The notes beneath the pieces were generated by a model, which did not search any database, was not told where the DNA came from, and saw only the letters and a program-made list of their open reading frames with translations. Both the position numbers and the translations under genes were made by a program. From Acidilobaceae archaeon (GTDB lineage: Archaea > Thermoproteota > Thermoprotei_A > Sulfolobales > Acidilobaceae), in the NCBI GenBank assembly GCA_027044005.1, contig JALUDK010000350.1, forward strand, positions 1 through 7,593: a stretch of 7,593 nucleotides of DNA, written 5' to 3'. Of this stretch, positions 6,008 to 7,593 are shown one piece after another (within the stretch, counting starts at the first letter, position 1; every line of letters starts with the position of its first letter).

Positions 6008-6754
6008 GTGAGGATAGAGATCCTAATCCACCCAACATGCGCGACCAGCTACAAGGTAGTCAAGCACCTCCACTCGAAAGGGCTACTAGACAGGGTAGAG
6101 CTAGCCCCAACCTCAAGGCCCGCGAGCGCATTCAAGGCCAGGGTATGGAGCGTGCCATGGATAATAGTAGACGGGATCCCGGCCGCCACCGACCCAGTCA
6201 CGCCGGAGGAGGCAGAATCCATAGTACGTGAGGGGAAGGCGGAGATACCTGGGGACCCGGAGAAGGCCTTCATGGAGACAGTACTACACAGCGCATACGC
6301 AGCCAGCGTCGCGGTGGTCCACGACAGTATAGACCCGGTCCTAGACGAGGACCTGGCCAGCGCCGCCCTCAGAACCCCGCTAGGAGGCCCCGACCCCGGC
6401 CAGCTAAGGGTAGACGATAACCTCTACAGGGAGTGGAGGAACATGCTAGTAAGAGCCCTAGCCATAAGCCTAGTCAGGGAGATATGGTGGACCACGCGAG
6501 GCCGGCCACCAAGCATAGAAGAGCTAGGCAACCTAGAGACACTAGCAGGCACATGGCTACTAGCCAAGGCAAGTATAGGGAGAGCGGGGCTACCCGGAGA
6601 CCCAAGCAGGGGGGAGGCGGGAGGCGCCAGGGAGCTAGCCGAGTTCCTCTCCAAAGCCTACAAGAGCCTGGTTAGGAGGATTGAGAGGGAGCAGAAGACT
6701 ATACTAGGAGACAAGGAGTACTGGAGGCTGGTAGAGGACCTCGGCCTAGCCTAG
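6008..6754 (+). CDS. Single-cysteine thioredoxin-fold protein with helical C-terminal extension
   Basis: This 248-residue protein has a thioredoxin/glutaredoxin-like domain at about 1-75: strand RIEILIHPT, then CATS at 11-14, a helix (YKVVKHLHSKGLL), strand VELAP, and VPWIIVDG with a likely cis-proline Pro50. Only the first cysteine of the usual CxxC is present, and Cys11 is the sole cysteine in the protein, so it cannot form an internal disulfide. The remaining 170 residues look helical and unrecognised, including LVRALAISLVREIWW (147-161). The GTG start has a GGGGGAT SD-like run 9 nt upstream. The gene is divergent from sufCBD and shares its promoter region, so a role as redox or Fe-S partner of Suf is a reasonable inference, by analogy with monothiol glutaredoxins, but unproven. 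Its stop overlaps that of the convergent His-rich gene. Confidence 0.8.
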   Translation: MRIEILIHPTCATSYKVVKHLHSKGLLDRVELAPTSRPASAFKARVWSVPWIIVDGIPAATDPVTPEEAESIVREGKAEIPGDPEKAFMETVLHSAYAASVAVVHDSIDPVLDEDLASAALRTPLGGPDPGQLRVDDNLYREWRNMLVRALAISLVREIWWTTRGRPPSIEELGNLETLAGTWLLAKASIGRAGLPGDPSRGEAGGARELAEFLSKAYKSLVRRIEREQKTILGDKEYWRLVEDLGLA

Positions 6755-7029
6755 TGGTGGCCATGATGATGCCCATGGTGAGCCGGGCCATGCTCGTGCC
6801 CAGTCACCCTAAACAGCCTATAACTATATCCACACCCGCCCAGTAGCCGGTCTAACCCTCCACCGCCAGCCCAAGACCTAGCCTCCTCCAGGCTCCTCCA
6901 CATAACAAGCACCCACGGCCTCCCCTCAAGATCCTCCACAGTAAACACGGCATGAACACCATCAACCCTAGCAAGAGACTCCAGCACACCGGAAAGATCC
7001 AGAGAGCCGCACTTCACCTCGATAAGCAT
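6751..7029 (-). CDS. Small protein with His-rich C-terminal tail, function unknown
   Basis: I do not recognise this 92-residue protein. The order of predicted elements is strand (LIEVKC), helix (LSGVLESLARV), strand (GVHAVFTVEDL), strand (RPWVLVMW), helix (SLEEARSWA) and strand (YSYRLFRV), which suggests a small ferredoxin-like alpha/beta domain. The last 15 residues (78-92) contain nine histidines, a likely Ni, Zn, Co or Fe binding or storage tail. Two cysteines, Cys7 and Cys66, are also present. The frame stays open upstream to 7242, but that part is the antisense of the tRNA, so the start is set at the ATG at 7029; GTG at 7056 or 7047 is possible. The SD is weak. The gene converges with the thioredoxin-fold gene, sharing a CTAG stop overlap. 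A metal-handling role is inference from the tail alone. Confidence 0.65.
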   Translation of the reverse strand: MLIEVKCGSLDLSGVLESLARVDGVHAVFTVEDLEGRPWVLVMWRSLEEARSWAGGGGLDRLLGGCGYSYRLFRVTGHEHGPAHHGHHHGHH

Positions 7030-7106
7030 AGACGCCCCCGGAGGCACCGCAACCACCCACCCACAGAAGCCCGGGCCTGGAGAGGTAAATAAGGCGCAGG
7101 GGATAA

Positions 7107-7115
7107 CGCTTAAAC
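7107..7115 (+). promoter_or_regulatory. Probable tRNA-Trp TATA box
   Basis: CGCTTAAAC is centred about 36 nt before the first base of the tRNA, a normal distance for archaeal stable RNA promoters, giving a start near 7137. On the other strand it reads GTTTAAGCG and could also serve the His-rich gene; CTTATTTAC (minus strand, 7085-7093) is the other candidate for that gene. Confidence 0.5.
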
Positions 7116-7146
7116 CCCCGACACACATCCAAACCCTATAGCGGGC

Positions 7147-7241
7147 GGGCCCGTAGCTCAGCCAGGCAGAGCGGCGGACCCCACAGGGGGCCGAAGCTCC
7201 AGACCCGTAGGTCGGGGGTTCGAATCCCCTCGGGCCCACCA
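7147..7241 (+). tRNA. tRNA-Trp (anticodon CCA), with intron
   Basis: The acceptor stem GGGCCCG/CGGGCCC (7147-7153 with 7231-7237) pairs fully, the D stem is GCTC/GAGC, and the T arm is GGGGG-TTCGAAT-CCCCT. The 41 nt between D and T stems are 18 too many for a normal tRNA. Removing 7178-7195 leaves the anticodon stem GCGGG/CCCGT and loop CTCCAGA with T33 and anticodon CCA (7199-7201), hence tryptophan. The only T in the stretch is the one that becomes T33, which makes this solution unique. The discriminator is A7238, and the next three bases are CCA, so the tail may be encoded; this could be chance, as many crenarchaeal tRNAs add it later. No T-rich terminator follows. A long variable arm (Leu/Ser type) is ruled out by length and pairing. 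Confidence 0.92.
7178..7195 (+). other. 18-nt tRNA-Trp intron at non-canonical position 30/31
   Basis: A full bulge-helix-bulge can be drawn. The outer helix is GAG (7169-7171) with CTC (7197-7199); the central 4-bp helix is CGGC (7172-7175) with GCCG (7190-7193); the 3-nt bulges are GGA (7176-7178) and AAG (7194-7196); the inner helix is CCCC (7179-7182) with GGGG (7186-7189), closed by ACA. The splicing endonuclease would cut after the second base of each bulge, between 7177/7178 and 7195/7196. This lies in the anticodon stem rather than at the usual 37/38 site. Confidence 0.88.
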
Positions 7242-7265
7242 CGCAAGAGGAACCCTGGGCTCCTA

Positions 7266-7282
7266 CCCCCCAGCGCCGGGGG
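7266..7282 (+). other. GC-rich hairpin between tRNA-Trp and the next gene
   Basis: CCCCC at 7266-7270 can pair with GGGGG at 7278-7282 across a 7-nt loop (CAGCGCC). It lies about 25 bp after the tRNA. No T-run follows, so it is not a classical terminator; it may affect 3' processing or be incidental. Confidence 0.3.
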
Positions 7283-7297
7283 CCTATAAAAACGAGG

Positions 7298-7307
7298 CCT
7301 TAAACAT
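7298..7307 (+). promoter_or_regulatory. Probable TATA box for the right-edge gene
   Basis: CCTTAAACAT is about 52-60 nt before the ATG at 7358, predicting transcription near 7330 and a short leader containing GGGTGG (7346-7351), an SD-like run 6 nt before the ATG. A second TATA-like run, CTATAAAAAC at 7284-7293, is an alternative. Confidence 0.45.
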
Positions 7308-7357
7308 ATTACTCTATACGCCCGATCCATCTACACCACGGCACCGGGTGGCACGTC

Positions 7358-7593
7358 ATGCCCACCAAGCCCTACATAGGAGACGTTCTACACTTCAAAG
7401 ACGACGAAATCATAATCTACGGGATAGGAAAACCAAAAACACTCAAACTACCAGAAGAGGTACACAGATGGCTTAAAGAAAGCTATGCAGCAAAACGGAT
7501 ACTAGAAGAACTAGTCACACACTACAAGTTCAGGGCAAGACTAAGCCACCCAGCAAGCCTAAGAAGCCTAATACTACTCCTCTACGCCAGGGC
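7358..7593 (+). CDS. Unrecognised protein, N-terminal 78 residues (runs off right edge)
   Basis: The frame is open from the ATG at 7358 to the window edge. The start is supported by GGGTGG 6 nt upstream and by TATA-like sequence further back. The fragment begins with a likely small beta region (YIGDVLHFKDDEIIIYGIG), followed by predicted helices (LPEEVHRWLKESYAAKRILEELV, written here as 31-53) and a Leu-rich stretch LRSLILLLYAR at the edge. I cannot assign a family. Codon use differs from the suf genes: A-ending codons dominate and six of eight lysines are AAA, whereas sufB uses AAG almost throughout. A mobile or accessory gene placed next to a tRNA is one possibility, and a recombinase-like helical domain is another, but nothing visible proves either. 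Confidence 0.6.
   Translation, partial: MPTKPYIGDVLHFKDDEIIIYGIGKPKTLKLPEEVHRWLKESYAAKRILEELVTHYKFRARLSHPASLRSLILLLYAR

Noticed and set aside
2460..6626. 13-bp identical sequence GAGGCGGGAGGCG at 2460-2472 and 6614-6626
   Set aside because: Both copies encode GEAGG in glycine-rich segments with the same codons; a chance or compositional match is enough to explain it.
7173..7213. Reading the extra 18 nt of the tRNA as a long variable arm (tRNA-Leu or Ser)
   Set aside because: The variable region would be 23 nt, too long, and the anticodon loop would lack T33; the intron solution gives full pairing and a complete bulge-helix-bulge.
7030..7242. Upstream extension of the His-rich gene's frame on the minus strand, beginning MVGPRGFEPPT
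   Set aside because: It is the antisense of the tRNA; GFEPPT-type peptides are a familiar artefact of reading tRNA T arms backwards. The real gene most likely starts at 7029, below TATA-like sequence.
7136..7330. A 64-residue minus-strand frame across the tRNA (EGIRTPDLRV)
   Set aside because: This is the same tRNA antisense artefact in another frame; no start context or protein features.

Overview
The window looks like chromosomal DNA from a hyperthermophilic crenarchaeon, probably of Desulfurococcales type, although no exact organism can be named from sequence alone. The signs are moderately high G+C judged by eye, heavy AGG/AGA, ATA and CTA codon use, several GTG starts, TTTAA-type TATA boxes close to short leaders, Shine-Dalgarno (SD) sequences of the GAGGTG type, and a tRNA with a non-canonical intron in a clear bulge-helix-bulge.

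Layout from left to right: (1) the N-terminal part of an archaeal ATP-dependent RNA ligase of the Pab1020/Rnl3 type on the minus strand, running off the left edge; (2) a complete citrate synthase on the minus strand; (3) a plus-strand gene for a membrane-anchored protein with a LEA14/WHy-like beta domain; (4) a minus-strand sufC-sufB-sufD operon at 5908 to 2501 encoding the Fe-S cluster scaffold; (5) a divergent plus-strand gene for a single-cysteine thioredoxin-fold protein with a helical C-terminal extension; (6) a convergent minus-strand gene for a small protein ending in a histidine-rich tail; (7) an intron-containing tRNA-Trp(CCA) on the plus strand; (8) the start of an unrecognised plus-strand gene with different codon use, running off the right edge.

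The coherent core is Fe-S cluster assembly. SufC (ATPase), SufB and SufD are co-transcribed, and the divergently transcribed thioredoxin-fold protein shares their promoter region. It has a lone CxxS cysteine and may be a redox or Fe-S partner, which is inference. Similar TTTAACAC(G)CGT elements lie just before both sufC and sufB and may be a regulatory site. No cysteine desulfurase or SufE/SufU gene is in the window.

Gene packing is tight. Both convergent pairs overlap by exactly 4 bp within their stop codons (TTAG at 2501-2504, CTAG at 6751-6754). The best-supported unusual feature is the 18-nt tRNA-Trp intron at position 30/31, for which all parts of the bulge-helix-bulge can be drawn. No gap without a gene exceeds about 115 bases, and I see no CRISPR array, insertion sequence or replication origin.
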